Shown here: positions 1-8,987 of the stretch, one piece after another
Numbering within the stretch: position 1 is the first letter of the stretch
Layout of the letters: each line of letters starts with the position of its first letter
Source: Erwinia persicina NBRC 102418
GTDB lineage: Bacteria > Pseudomonadota > Gammaproteobacteria > Enterobacterales > Enterobacteriaceae
NCBI RefSeq assembly: GCF_001571305.1
Contig: NZ_BCTN01000002.1
Location: 248,001 to 312,000, forward strand
DNA length: 64,000 bases
Direction: 5' to 3'
Position numbers and translations under genes: made by a program
The notes under the pieces: generated by a model
The model's database searches: none
What the model was told of the DNA's origin: nothing
The model's input: only the letters and a program-made list of their open reading frames with translations

Positions 1-853
1 TGAGCTTATGCTCGTCGTTCGGCTGCCAGATGCCCGAGGTTAACAGCGCATCGGAGTGCCAGTTGGCCGGGTAAGCGTCAAACTCATCGCTGTTATTACG
101 CGTCTGCTGGCCATCACGGCGGCTGTACACCACCAGGCCACGCAGCGTGTCATCTCCGGCAGCGGCGGTAATGCCGTTATGCCAGCTGCGGCTGGCGGAG
201 TCATAATCGCTCTGGAAGCCGAAGGCCGTGTGCTTATCCGGGGTGAGATAATCATCAGCAGATTTGGGCAGGAAGGAGACGGTGCCGCCCAGCGCGGTAT
301 TGGCGCGCTGTGTGGCCGTGGCACCGGATTCGATCTCAACGCGACCGTAGAGATACGGGTCAATGTAGTCACGCCCGATCCCGAAGGTATTAACCCCGGC
401 ACGGCTGGCATAGCTGCGCCCGGTGGCCTCAGGCTGAGGGATCCCGTCGACGTCGAGGGCAACGCGGTTGCCTTCCAGCCCGCGAATGTTATAGCCGGTG
501 TAACCACCGCGATCGAAGCCACTTTTCCCGGTGGAAGAACCACCACTGCTGCCTACCGCACCGATCAGCGGCTGGTAGCGCATGATGGAGCCAAAATCAT
601 TGCCACCGCGCTGCTGCATCTCTGCGGCACTGAGGGTCACCGAACTGCCGGCCACATTTTTTACCACGGGCGACAGCACGGTCATCACCGCGTCGTCGTC
701 AGGCGTTGTGGCTGCATTCTGCTGCCGGGCTTTAGCGGTCACCGCGTTACGGTCGCTATCGGCGGCTGCGCTGCCGGAGAGGGTCACGCTGAGCAGGGTC
801 CCTGCCACGAGTGAGGTGTGCAGTAATCCCTGAGGGGATGAAAACTTAATCAT
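1..853 (-). CDS. TonB-dependent outer-membrane receptor, 5' part only (haem/siderophore type)
   Basis: The reading frame is open from the ATG at 853 to the window edge, about 284 residues; the C-terminal beta-barrel lies outside. A hydrophobic signal peptide occupies about residues 8-30. A plug-like domain follows, with the elements NIRGLEGNRV and DVDGIPQPEA and then RVEIESGATA, which are typical of the plug of TonB-dependent receptors. The spacing of the IRG, DG and VEI-xG motifs and the GR-SYASRAG stretch resemble haem/haemoglobin receptors, but substrate cannot be fixed from this part. It would import an iron complex across the outer membrane using TonB-ExbBD. A Fur box lies about 115 bp upstream, which supports an iron-starvation role. 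Family assignment is strong; the ligand is inference. Confidence 0.88.
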   Translation of the reverse strand, partial: MIKFSSPQGLLHTSLVAGTLLSVTLSGSAAADSDRNAVTAKARQQNAATTPDDDAVMTVLSPVVKNVAGSSVTLSAAEMQQRGGNDFGSIMRYQPLIGAVGSSGGSSTGKSGFDRGGYTGYNIRGLEGNRVALDVDGIPQPEATGRSYASRAGVNTFGIGRDYIDPYLYGRVEIESGATATQRANTALGGTVSFLPKSADDYLTPDKHTAFGFQSDYDSASRSWHNGITAAAGDDTLRGLVVYSRRDGQQTRNNSDEFDAYPANWHSDALLTSGIWQPNDEHKL

Positions 854-966
854 GCGAAATACCTGCGATGTTTTTATTGGTATTCGCTCAACAACAGCTT
901 CAGAAATATCAACAAACAAGGCCCTGCAGGCAGGGCAAAAAGCGTTATAATTTGCGACATCATATA

Positions 967-990
967 CAAATGATAATCATTATCAATCAT
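967..990 (-). promoter_or_regulatory. Fur box for the TonB receptor
   Basis: The stretch AAATGATAATCATTATCA matches nearly all of the Fur consensus GATAATGATAATCATTATC. It lies upstream of the leftward TonB receptor, in a promoter-like AT-rich block. Repression by iron-loaded Fur follows from established Fur biology. Confidence 0.85.
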
Positions 991-1041
991 AATATGACAA
1001 AAAAAGTCAATTTATTGCAACCCAATACCCGCTGTCTCTGA

Positions 1042-1080
1042 TGCTGAAATAAAACAGGCACCCCATCCGGGGTGCCTGTT
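1042..1080 (-). terminator. Intrinsic terminator after the GNAT gene
   Basis: AACAGGCACCCC (1053-1064) and GGGGTGCCTGTT (1069-1080) form a perfect 12-bp stem with an ATCC loop. Read leftward, the stem is followed by TTTTATTTC. It ends the acetyltransferase transcript before the receptor promoter. Confidence 0.85.
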
Positions 1081-1106
1081 GGCGATGTGGTCGGACGAAA
1101 AAGCGA

Positions 1107-1586
1107 TCAGGACTCCGCGAAGTCCGTCAGCACCTGACCTTCCATGCGGTAGCGTACCCACTCATCCTGGGGCGCAGCACCGATGCTTTTATAGAAGTCG
1201 ATGGCCGGCTGATTCCAGTCCAGCACGCTCCATTCCAGACGACCACAGCCGCGGGATACCGCCAGCTGCGCAATGTGCCGCAGCAGCATTTTTCCGGCTT
1301 TCTGTCCGCGAAAGCGTGGGCTGATGTAGAGATCTTCCAGGTAGATACCGTTTTTTCCCAGCCAGGTTGAGTAGCTGGTAAAAAACACGGCATACCCGGC
1401 GGGTTCGCCATCCACCTCGCACATCAGCGCCTCAGTGTGCGATTCGGGCGCGAAGAGTGAATGCTCAATATCCTGCTGGCTGGCCACCACTTCGTGCAGC
1501 GCTTTTTCATACTCGGCCAGCTCGGCGATCATCGCGAGGATCAGTTTAGCGTCCTGATGCTCTGCGCGGCGGATAACGATAGTCAT
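1107..1586 (-). CDS. GNAT N-acetyltransferase, spermidine/diamine acetyltransferase-like
   Basis: The 159-residue protein has a single GNAT fold. The acetyl-CoA pyrophosphate loop is RGQKAG at residues 93-98. Downstream, WNQPAIDFYKSIGA (124-137) is the usual GNAT C-terminal block. The spacing YLEDLYISPRFRG and WNxPxxxFYKxxGA resembles spermidine/spermine N1-acetyltransferases, so a polyamine or other small amine is a plausible substrate. I start at 1586 (MTIVIRR) because an AGGGAA-like ribosome site precedes it; an upstream ATG at 1625 lacks one. It is monocistronic, 74 bp after the neighbouring monooxygenase and with its own terminator. Confidence 0.85.
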   Translation of the reverse strand: MTIVIRRAEHQDAKLILAMIAELAEYEKALHEVVASQQDIEHSLFAPESHTEALMCEVDGEPAGYAVFFTSYSTWLGKNGIYLEDLYISPRFRGQKAGKMLLRHIAQLAVSRGCGRLEWSVLDWNQPAIDFYKSIGAAPQDEWVRYRMEGQVLTDFAES

Positions 1587-1660
1587 GATGATTCCCTTTA
1601 GGTGACGGTTGATAACCGTCAGCATAACCGCTTCATCCCGCTGACTGAAGTGGAAATCCC

Positions 1661-3001
1661 CTAGCCCGCCTGGCGTAAATGTTCACGTGCCAGGCTGTAA
1701 CGGTTAGGCCGGGCCGGGATAGCCAGCCGATCGCGCAGGGTGACATGGGTATCATCCTTGTGCCAGTAACCACGGGCTTCAAGGAGGGGCAGCACATGGC
1801 GCACCACATCCTCCAGCGCTTCATTCAGTACCGGCCCGCAGAGGATAAATCCGCTGGCGCCGCCCTGTTCCACCCAGCGAATAAAGGTTTCTGCCACCTG
1901 TTCCGGCGTGCCAAAGAACTCCCCCTTCGGCAGCGTGGTGCGGAAGGCCACTTCGCGCAGCGTCAGCTGCTCTTCTGCCGCCAGGCGCTTTATCTGATCG
2001 GTGGTGGAACGGAAACTGTTTTCTCCCAGCGTACCCAGTTCCGGGAACGGGCCGTCCGGATCGTACTGGCTGAAGTCATGATGGTCGAAGAAGCGGCCAA
2101 GATAGTTCAGCGCCTGCTCCAGCGACAGCAGTGACAGAAGATAGCGGTATTTTTCTTCTGCTTCTGCCGCCGTTGCGCCAACGATCGGATTGATCCCGGG
2201 GAAAATCCCTACCGGGGAGCGGCCCTGCTGCTGCACCTGCCGGTTAAGCTCAGTGGCATAGGTTCGGGCCTCTTCCAGCGTGCGCGCATTGGTAAACACC
2301 GCATCCGCCGAGGCGGCGGCCAGCCGGATACCTGATGCCGACGCGCCGGCCTGGAAGATCACTGGCTGGCCCTGCGCAGAGCGCTGGATATTCAGCGGGC
2401 CTTCCACTGAAAAATGTGCGCCCTGGTGATTCAGCTTATGCAGTTTGCTGGCGTCGAAGAACTCGCCGCTCTGCCGATCGCGAATGAACGCCCCCTCTTC
2501 CCAGGAGTCCCACAGTCCCTGTACGACTTCAATATACTCACGGGCGATCTCATAGCGCTGGCTGTGCTCAGGGTGATCTTTACCAAAGTTACGTGCCGAA
2601 CCGGCCAGCGGGGAGGTCACCACATTCCAGCCCGCACGCCCGTTGCTTAACAGATCGAGCGATGCCAGCTGGCGCGCGACGGTGAACGGATCGCTGTAAG
2701 AGGTCGAGATGGTGCCCGCCAGACCAATACGTCGGGTCACCGCTGCCAGCGATGATAGCAACGCAATCGGCTCGAAGCGGTTGAGGAAATGCGGCAGGGA
2801 CTTTTCATTGATATGCAGGCCGTCGGCGACGAAGAGAAAGTCCAGTCCTGCCTCTTCTGCCTGATGGGCTAACTGGTGATACCAGCTGACGTTAACGCTG
2901 GCATCGGCAGGCACGCTGCGGTGACGCCAGGCGTTCATAAAGCCGCCTGCGCCCTGTAGCATCAGGCCGAGCTTGATCCGCTGTGGGGTTTTCTGGCTCA
3001 T
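1661..3001 (-). CDS. LLM-class FMN-dependent monooxygenase (NtaA/SnaA/DszA family)
   Basis: A 446-residue bacterial-luciferase-like protein. Family hallmarks are FVADGL near the N-terminus, GRAGWNVVTSPLAGSARNFG and the block HFSVEGPLNIQRSAQGQPV. These TIM-barrel enzymes use FMNH2 from a separate reductase and O2 to oxidise sulfur- or nitrogen-containing small molecules. The GAGGFMNAWRH stretch near the start is usual for this subfamily. Start 3001 is chosen because GGGAGAG lies just upstream; a longer frame to 3043 has no ribosome site. It stands apart from the large sulfur cluster at 19.6-32.5 kb and no reductase gene is beside it, so its substrate is unknown. Confidence 0.88.
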   Translation of the reverse strand: MSQKTPQRIKLGLMLQGAGGFMNAWRHRSVPADASVNVSWYHQLAHQAEEAGLDFLFVADGLHINEKSLPHFLNRFEPIALLSSLAAVTRRIGLAGTISTSYSDPFTVARQLASLDLLSNGRAGWNVVTSPLAGSARNFGKDHPEHSQRYEIAREYIEVVQGLWDSWEEGAFIRDRQSGEFFDASKLHKLNHQGAHFSVEGPLNIQRSAQGQPVIFQAGASASGIRLAAASADAVFTNARTLEEARTYATELNRQVQQQGRSPVGIFPGINPIVGATAAEAEEKYRYLLSLLSLEQALNYLGRFFDHHDFSQYDPDGPFPELGTLGENSFRSTTDQIKRLAAEEQLTLREVAFRTTLPKGEFFGTPEQVAETFIRWVEQGGASGFILCGPVLNEALEDVVRHVLPLLEARGYWHKDDTHVTLRDRLAIPARPNRYSLAREHLRQAG

Positions 3002-3235
3002 GGTTCTCTCCCTGTGATGGTGAATATGCCCCCAGATTTTCATAAAACCGCGGCGGAATTAAATACCAATATCCCCTTTGCAATGCCGCATTTTGACTAT
3101 CCGGCCGGCCTTTTCGAAACCCGGATAGATTCCGGCGGCAGGTTTACATTTTCCTCGCCCGTGCGGCCCGGTATGATGTGGCGCTTTGGTTAACCCGATG
3201 TTATTTGACCGCTACTACTCTGGAAGTCCTGCGTT

Positions 3236-4153
3236 ATGATCGTACGTCCCCATCAACACTGGTTCCCGCGCCTGTTCTCCTGGCACGGGGCGGTGTTATC
3301 GAAAATTCTGTTCCGCCTCAGCCTTAACCTGTTGATGGCTATCTTCGCCGTGATTTGTTACCAGTGGTATGAAACCCTCGGCGTGCGCCTGACCACCGCC
3401 CCGTTCAGCCTGCTGGGGGTCGCCATTGCCATCTTCCTCGGCTTTCGTAACAGCGCCAGCTATGCCCGTTTTGTTGAAGCCCGCACGCTGTGGGGCGGCC
3501 TGCTGATCGCCCAGCGCTCGCTGCTGCGCCAGGCCCGTGGCGCACTGCGCCGTGACCCCGCCGCCGTGCGTGAACTTGGCGGCCTGCTGATGGCGTTCAG
3601 CTGGAGCCTGAAGCACCAGCTGCGCGGCACCGACGCCCGCGAGGATATCCTGCGCCTGGCCCCCAAAAGCGTACAGGACGAGGTGCTGGCCAGTCCGTTT
3701 CGCGCCAACCGTCTGCTGCTGTGTATGGGGAGCTGGCTGGCAGACCGCCGTGACCAAGGCGCAATTCCTGACCTGCTGTATAACGGCATGGATGGCAACC
3801 TGAACGATCTGGCGCATATTCTCGGAGGCTGTGAGCGTATCAGCACCACGCCAATCCCCTTCGCCTACAGTCTGATTGTGCACCGTACGGTTTATCTGTT
3901 CTGCACCCTGCTGCCGTTTGCTCTGGTGGCCGATCTGCACTACATGACGCCGCTGGTGTCGGTGTTTATCTCTTACACCTTCCTGTCGCTGGAGTCGCTG
4001 GCGGAAGAGCTGGAAGATCCGTTTGGCACCGCGCCGAACGATCTGCCGCTGGACGCCATCTGTAACACCATTGAACGCATCCTCAGCGAGATGAACGACC
4101 TGACCCCACTGCCGCCGGCACACCAGCCGGACGCCAAATTTAATCTGACCTGA
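3236..4153 (+). CDS. yneE: Bestrophin-family anion channel YneE
   Basis: The 305-residue integral membrane protein corresponds in length and pattern to E. coli YneE. Visible motifs are FRNSASYARFVEARTLWG in the pore region, then IPFAYSLIVHRTVYLFCTLLPFALV and the C-terminal signature EELEDPFGTAPNDLPLDAIC, which is diagnostic for bestrophins. It should form a pentameric inner-membrane ion channel; Klebsiella homologues have been reported as cation-selective, so ion preference is open. It is transcribed alone, and no ligand or partner gene is evident nearby. Confidence 0.93.
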   Translation: MIVRPHQHWFPRLFSWHGAVLSKILFRLSLNLLMAIFAVICYQWYETLGVRLTTAPFSLLGVAIAIFLGFRNSASYARFVEARTLWGGLLIAQRSLLRQARGALRRDPAAVRELGGLLMAFSWSLKHQLRGTDAREDILRLAPKSVQDEVLASPFRANRLLLCMGSWLADRRDQGAIPDLLYNGMDGNLNDLAHILGGCERISTTPIPFAYSLIVHRTVYLFCTLLPFALVADLHYMTPLVSVFISYTFLSLESLAEELEDPFGTAPNDLPLDAICNTIERILSEMNDLTPLPPAHQPDAKFNLT

Positions 4154-4204
4154 TGGCTGACGGGCGAACCGCAGCCGCAGGTTCGCCCGCCCGCCTCCTG
4201 CCGA

Positions 4205-4222
4205 TTGATGGGAACCCATCAT
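4205..4222. promoter_or_regulatory. Candidate operator, copy 1 of a shared 18-mer
   Basis: TTGATGGGAACCCATCAT contains the perfect palindrome GATGGGAACCCATC. A copy differing at one base occurs at 6495-6512, just before the LacI-type regulator. This copy is 73 bp upstream of the dehydrogenase start at 4296. Binding by the LacI-type regulator is inference. Confidence 0.6.
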
Positions 4223-4295
4223 CAAAGCCGTTCCGCCTGTTCCTGCTGCTGACTATAGTGAAATCATCACCCTACCCCTTATGTCAGGAGCGTTC

Positions 4296-5327
4296 ATGTT
4301 TCCTTCGCAGTTACCCCAACCCCGTACCCTTGATGCCAAAACCGTGCCTGTCCTGCGCTGGGGAATTATCGGCCCGGGATGGATCGCCGAACGGTTTGCC
4401 AGAGCCCTGAAAACAGGCACCGCACAGCAGCTGGTGGCGGTCGCCTCTCGCTCACAGGAACGGGCTGACGCCTTCGCCCGCAGGATGGCTATCCCACAGG
4501 CTTTTGGCAGTGCCGCAGAGCTGCTGGCCCGGCCGGACATTGATGCGGTGTATATCGCCACGCCACACAACCATCACTACCCGGACGGACTGCAGGCGTT
4601 ACAGGCCGGTAAACACGTGCTGATTGAAAAACCGCTGGCGCTTAACGCCACCGAAGGCCGGGCGCTGGCCGCCCTGGCACAGCAGAAAGGCCTGCTGTGT
4701 ATGGAAGCGATGTGGTGTGACTTTCTGCCGAAATATGACGTCATCAGCCAGCTGCTGGAAGACGGTGCGCTCGGCGATTTGCATACCCTGCTGGCCGATC
4801 ACGGGGAGTATTTCACCCCCGATCACCGTATTTTTAACGCCGATCTCGCCGGTGGCCCGATGCTGGATCTGGGCAGCTATCTGATTAGCTTCAGCGTGAA
4901 GGTGGCGGGTGCGCCTGCCGCCATTTATGCCACCGGACAGCCAGTGCCTGGCGGGGTGAACGGACAGGCTTCAATGCTGCTGACGCACGCTAACGGAATG
5001 CATTCGGTGCTGAATACCACGCTGTTCAGCAATACACCGGGTGGTGCGGTGATTGCCGGGCGCGATGCCTCGCTGAATATTGCCGGATCTTTCTATGCCC
5101 CCGGGCCGTTTACGCTGACCGCCAGCCAGGGAGGAAAAGTGCTGCACTTCGACGAGCCGCGTAACCGTTACGATCAGCTGTTTCATGAGGCGGTGCATTT
5201 TGCCTGGTGCGTCGGCCAGGGCAAAACCGAATCATCGGTGCGTCCGCTGTCGGCATCGCTGAGCACGTTAACGGCCATGGATGAAGTACGTCGTCAGATA
5301 GGCCAGGTGTTTAACGAGGAAAAATAA
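4296..5327 (+). CDS. Gfo/Idh/MocA-family NAD(P)-dependent oxidoreductase
   Basis: The 343-residue protein has an N-terminal Rossmann fold with GPGWIA at residues 26-31 and the family EKPLALN motif near residue 110, then the C-terminal alpha/beta dimerisation domain with DLGSYLISF. This resembles trans-1,2-dihydrobenzene-1,2-diol/xylose dehydrogenase-like members, which oxidise or reduce sugars and cyclic polyols; exact substrate unknown. Start 4296 is set by AGGAG at 4285-4289; an in-frame ATG at 4281 lies upstream of that site. The shared 18-mer operator 73 bp upstream links it to the regulator at 6525 and the second dehydrogenase at 5409-6413. Confidence 0.88.
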   Translation: MFPSQLPQPRTLDAKTVPVLRWGIIGPGWIAERFARALKTGTAQQLVAVASRSQERADAFARRMAIPQAFGSAAELLARPDIDAVYIATPHNHHYPDGLQALQAGKHVLIEKPLALNATEGRALAALAQQKGLLCMEAMWCDFLPKYDVISQLLEDGALGDLHTLLADHGEYFTPDHRIFNADLAGGPMLDLGSYLISFSVKVAGAPAAIYATGQPVPGGVNGQASMLLTHANGMHSVLNTTLFSNTPGGAVIAGRDASLNIAGSFYAPGPFTLTASQGGKVLHFDEPRNRYDQLFHEAVHFAWCVGQGKTESSVRPLSASLSTLTAMDEVRRQIGQVFNEEK

Positions 5328-5375
5328 CCTTTCTCCCCCAGCCCGACGGCTGTACCACGACAAAGGGCAGGACAC

Positions 5376-5404
5376 TTTCAGGGGGCCTGCACGGGCCCCC
5401 TGCT
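5376..5404. terminator. Hairpin between convergent dehydrogenase genes
   Basis: CAGGGGGCC (5379-5387) pairs perfectly with GGCCCCCTG (5394-5402). It lies between the two convergent genes, but no U-run follows on either strand, so it may be a weak or Rho-assisted terminator. Confidence 0.5.
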
Positions 5405-5408
5405 GATG

Positions 5409-6413
5409 TTATATCGCCTGCACCTGACAGAAACTGCCTGTTTCCAGCGACTTCACCGCGGCTTCAGCTATCGCCTGCGCCTGCAGTCCGTCCTGCAGGC
5501 CGGGAACCGATACTGCCTCGCCGTTCAGTGAGCGCACAAAGGCATCCAGATGCAGATAATAGGTTTCTTTCACCCGGCTAAACCAGTCAGCGTACAGGGC
5601 CGGACGGGTAATCCCCTCGGTGGTATAGAGCGTGGCTCCCTGCGGGCTTTGTGCGCCGGATTCCGACATGCCTTTTGACCCCAGCAGGGTAATGCGTTCT
5701 TCATAGCCATAACCGGTACGGCGGGTGTTATCCAGCTGTGCCAGTGCCCCGCTGGCCATCTTCATGATCAGCACTGAGGTGTCCACATCGCCAAATGCGC
5801 TGATCTCAGGCATCGCCAGCGCCGACCCCAGTGCACCGATGGTGTCGACCTCGTCTCCGGTCAGCCAGCGCAGCAAATCGAAAAAATGGATGGCCTGATC
5901 ACGCATCTGCCCTCCGGAAGTTTGCAGGTAACTCAGCGGCGGCAGCTCAGAGGCGCGGCAGACCATCTGGATCAGCTCGGCTTTACCCAGCAGGCCCTGC
6001 TGCAGATACTGCTTTAACTGATTATGGCTGGGATCAAACCGCCGATTAAACCCGACGGTGACCGGCACCGGATAGCGGGAGACGTCATCCACCACCCGCC
6101 GCGCTTTATCCAGTGACAGGTCAATCGGTTTTTCACAATATACCGCCTTACCGGCGGCAGCGGCGGCGGTCAGGAACGCCGCATGGGACGGTGTCGAGGT
6201 GGCAATCAGCACGCTGTCGATGGCATCACTGTTGATGGCATCCAGCACGGTACCCACCCGCGCGCCGTAACGCGCAGCAACCTCACCGGCGCGGGCGCTG
6301 TCCTGGTCAGCCACCATCACCAGTTCAACATCCGGGTGGGCAGCGAGATTTTTTGCATGAACCTGACCGATAAATCCTGTGCCCAGCAGGGCAAACCTAC
6401 GTTTCTGTGCCAT
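5409..6413 (-). CDS. Inositol 2-dehydrogenase-like Gfo/Idh/MocA oxidoreductase
   Basis: The 334-residue enzyme has Rossmann motif GTGFIG at 11-16, catalytic-type EKP at 94-96 (Lys95) and the pair Asp172/His176 in RDQAIHFFDL. This Lys/Asp/His arrangement is the one known from inositol dehydrogenase IolG, so oxidation of myo-inositol or a related polyol with NAD is the best guess. No other iol gene is in the window. It diverges from the LacI-type regulator across 111 bp that hold an inverted repeat around 6441-6473 and the 18-mer at 6495-6512. Family certain, substrate tentative. Confidence 0.88.
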   Translation of the reverse strand: MAQKRRFALLGTGFIGQVHAKNLAAHPDVELVMVADQDSARAGEVAARYGARVGTVLDAINSDAIDSVLIATSTPSHAAFLTAAAAAGKAVYCEKPIDLSLDKARRVVDDVSRYPVPVTVGFNRRFDPSHNQLKQYLQQGLLGKAELIQMVCRASELPPLSYLQTSGGQMRDQAIHFFDLLRWLTGDEVDTIGALGSALAMPEISAFGDVDTSVLIMKMASGALAQLDNTRRTGYGYEERITLLGSKGMSESGAQSPQGATLYTTEGITRPALYADWFSRVKETYYLHLDAFVRSLNGEAVSVPGLQDGLQAQAIAEAAVKSLETGSFCQVQAI

Positions 6414-6440
6414 GGTTGCGACGCCTGTTTTGGTTAAATG

Positions 6441-6473
6441 TTAACGTTTCGTTGCCAGGATAACGTTAACGAA
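6441..6473. promoter_or_regulatory. CG-centred repeats in the divergent promoter region
   Basis: TTAACGTTTCGTT and ATAACGTTAACGAA lie 6 bp apart between the divergent dehydrogenase and LacI-type genes. The second contains the palindrome CGTTAACG. LacI-family operators are usually CG-centred palindromes, so this is an alternative operator to the 18-mer. Confidence 0.45.
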
Positions 6474-6494
6474 TATACTTGCTGAAACGACATT

Positions 6495-6512
6495 TTGATG
6501 GGAAGCCATCAT
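6495..6512. promoter_or_regulatory. Candidate operator, copy 2 of a shared 18-mer
   Basis: TTGATGGGAAGCCATCAT matches the copy at 4205-4222 in 17 of 18 positions. It ends 12 bp before the GTG start of the LacI-type gene, a position suited to autorepression, and lies 81 bp from the divergent dehydrogenase start. Confidence 0.6.
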
Positions 6513-6524
6513 ACGGAGTGAAGG

Positions 6525-7586
6525 GTGAAGAAGATCACGCTGGAAGCGGTGGCAAAGCAGGCGGGCGTCGGCATTGCCACCGTTGACCGGGTTATTAATG
6601 AACGGGGCGGCGTGTCTCCGGCCACCACACGCCGGGTGCTGCAGGCAGCAAAAGAGGCAGGCCTGAAGCGCGAGCTGCCTGATGCGCATCGCCAGCCCTG
6701 GCAGATTGAACTGCTGCTCAGTAGCAGCGATGCCTTTTTCTTCAGTCAGCTTTCTCAGGATTTCAGCCGGCTCGCCGGGCAGCTGGGCTATGGTCATGTC
6801 ACCCTGCACCGCACCCTGATCCCTGAAGCCGAGCCGGAAATGCTGGCGGCACATATTGTCCGGGCGGCGGACAGCCGCGATGGCATTATTGTGTTTGCTC
6901 ATGAACATCCGGCGATTTTTTCCGCGCTGCAGCAGTGCCAGGAACGGCAGGTGCCGGTGATCACCCTGGTGACTGACCTTCCGGGCGCGGCGCGGCTGTG
7001 CCACGTCGGGATCAACCAGACTCAGGCGGGACGCACGGCGGGGTTACTGATGGGCAATATGCTTAATGCGCCCGGTGAGATCATTATTATCAGCGGACGC
7101 TTCGATTATCTGGCACACCGGCAGCGGGTCGAGGGATTCAGCGCGGTGATTGCCGACAGGTTTCCCCATCTGCGGGTCCACAAGGTGCTGGCTGCCCGGG
7201 ATGACCGCCACCAGGTCAGTCGTCTGCTGGAAGAGCAGCTTTATCATCACCAGACGATTCAGGGTATTTACAACACCGGGCTGGGTAACCGTGAAATCGC
7301 TGAGGTGCTCGCCCGGCACCGTCTGCTGAACACGTCCCGCTTTATTACCCATGAGCTTTATCCCACCACCCGCACACTGCTGGCGGATCATGCTGTGGTG
7401 CTGACGCTGGATCAAAATACGCGTGAACATGCCCGCCGGGCGATGACGCTGATGTTAAACCGGCTGGAACGGGAGATGATGCCCACAGAATATCAGGACG
7501 GGAAAGTCGAGTTGATGTTATATACGCGGGAAAATATGTCCCCCGGGCCGGAACAGGCAGTCCGGGGATCGCATCAGCCCCCCTGA
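6525..7586 (+). CDS. LacI-family transcriptional regulator
   Basis: The 353-residue protein starts at a GTG preceded by CGGAG. The N-terminal LacI helix-turn-helix reads TLEAVAKQAGVGIATVDRVI, with the hinge helix in TRRVLQAAKEAG. A periplasmic-binding-protein-like effector domain follows (RAADSRDGIIVFA, VGINQTQAGRTAG). Family members of this kind sense sugars or polyols. Placement between two operator-like 18-mers and divergent from an IolG-like enzyme suggests it controls both dehydrogenases and itself. The effector is unknown. Confidence 0.92.
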   Translation: MKKITLEAVAKQAGVGIATVDRVINERGGVSPATTRRVLQAAKEAGLKRELPDAHRQPWQIELLLSSSDAFFFSQLSQDFSRLAGQLGYGHVTLHRTLIPEAEPEMLAAHIVRAADSRDGIIVFAHEHPAIFSALQQCQERQVPVITLVTDLPGAARLCHVGINQTQAGRTAGLLMGNMLNAPGEIIIISGRFDYLAHRQRVEGFSAVIADRFPHLRVHKVLAARDDRHQVSRLLEEQLYHHQTIQGIYNTGLGNREIAEVLARHRLLNTSRFITHELYPTTRTLLADHAVVLTLDQNTREHARRAMTLMLNRLEREMMPTEYQDGKVELMLYTRENMSPGPEQAVRGSHQPP

Positions 7587-7832
7587 ATGATCCGCGGCAT
7601 CCGCCTGCTGCGAACTATCCACAGGCGTTGTCGTGCAGGGTTAACTTTTATTCATCCATCCTGCGCGACACCATCATGGGCTGTCTTTCCGCAAGCCGGT
7701 GCTGGCTCAGAACGACCCCGCGCACTGTTTTTATTAATGCCACAAAGTTACCCTTGCCGCTGATGGCATTGCCCTATTATCCGGTGTTCATTCCGCCATT
7801 GAACAATAAACCGGCTATTTCAGGAGTATACT

Positions 7833-8987
7833 ATGCCTGCGAATTCGGCGTCAGCCCCCCTTCCCGCCCCAGACGTTGCCTTCCCGCCCGGCTTATTTGC
7901 AGCGGTGGTGATACTGGCCGCCGTTTCGCCGGGTGTATTAATGATGGCGCCTGCGGTCGCCACGCAGTTACACAGTCAGTGGCAGCTTTCGACACTCCAA
8001 ATCGGCCACCTGTTTTCCTGTGAACTGGGCGGCATGAGTGCGGCCACGCTCCCTGCCTGGTGGTGGAGCGGAAGAATCAACTGGCGGAAAATTGCCCTCC
8101 TCGCTGGCGTGGTGTTTATTCTGGGTAATCTGTTGTCGGCGCTGACCCTCCGCACCGACCTGCTGATGATCTGCCGCTTTATTGCCTCTCTGGCCGGTGG
8201 CACCCTGATGATCCTGAGCATCACCTGTGCCGCCGCCGCGGCCAACACCGGTCGGATTTATGCTTACTGGGTGCTGGGCCAGTTGCTGCTGGGCACCGTC
8301 GGCCTGCTTGCCCTGCCGCCACTGTTTAGCCATTTTGGTCTGGCGGTGGTCTACCTGCTGCTGGCATTCCTGATGCTGTGCAGTCTGCCGCTGCTGCGCT
8401 ATCTGCCCGCCGGGTTTCACCCCCCGCCGGTCAGCGCCGCAGCACAAATGGCACCCTCAAGGGGGCGTAAACTGTGCGCGATCCTCGCCGTGCTGCTGTT
8501 TTACGTCAGTCTGAGTGCCGTGTGGACGTTTATCGGCGAGATTGCCGTCCGCGCCAGCCTGTCAGCGCTGCAGAGCGGGGACATCCTGGCGGTCGCGACG
8601 GTGGTGGGCATTATTGGTGCTGTCGGGGCGGCGATGATGGCTGCCCGTTTCCGCCCCGGCACGTTGTTGTGGGTCGGCTATGTCCTGCTGGTGCTGGCGA
8701 TTATGCTGCTGGTCCGGCATCCCATGGCGATCCGCTTCGTGCTTGCCGCCATCATCTTTAAGTTTACCTGGACCTTTCTGGCACCGTTCACGATGGCACA
8801 CGTTGCCGCGCTGGATAACGATGGAAAGCTGATGAATAACATCAATCTGGTGATTGGCGGCGGTATGGCGCTGGGCCCGTCGCTCGGGGCCACCCTGTTA
8901 ACCTCTTTCGGCGGGATGGACGCGCTGCTGACGGGTGCACTGGCCAGCGCCGTGCTCTCCGGGCTGCTGCTCGTTGACTTCAGCTGA
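7833..8987 (+). CDS. MFS transporter
   Basis: A 384-residue, roughly 12-helix major facilitator protein. The region around GMSAATLPAWWWSGRINWRK is a loop 2-3 equivalent with only a loose match to the classic GxLaDrxGrr signature, and the C-terminal half has GGGMALGPSLGA. It resembles short sugar/drug-efflux or CynX-like carriers, but I cannot name a substrate. It converges with the LysR gene and overlaps it by 8 bp. Proximity to phenolic acid decarboxylase makes aromatic-acid export or import one possibility. The 246 bp upstream of it hold no gene that I can recognise. Confidence 0.85.
   Translation: MPANSASAPLPAPDVAFPPGLFAAVVILAAVSPGVLMMAPAVATQLHSQWQLSTLQIGHLFSCELGGMSAATLPAWWWSGRINWRKIALLAGVVFILGNLLSALTLRTDLLMICRFIASLAGGTLMILSITCAAAAANTGRIYAYWVLGQLLLGTVGLLALPPLFSHFGLAVVYLLLAFLMLCSLPLLRYLPAGFHPPPVSAAAQMAPSRGRKLCAILAVLLFYVSLSAVWTFIGEIAVRASLSALQSGDILAVATVVGIIGAVGAAMMAARFRPGTLLWVGYVLLVLAIMLLVRHPMAIRFVLAAIIFKFTWTFLAPFTMAHVAALDNDGKLMNNINLVIGGGMALGPSLGATLLTSFGGMDALLTGALASAVLSGLLLVDFS

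Noticed and set aside
56..814. Long open frame on the top strand
   Set aside because: It is antisense to the TonB receptor, whose frame has a signal peptide, plug motifs and a Fur box.
3296..4225. 309-codon leftward frame opposite yneE
   Set aside because: Gln/His/Arg-rich composition without any domain; shadow of a GC-rich gene with clear bestrophin motifs.
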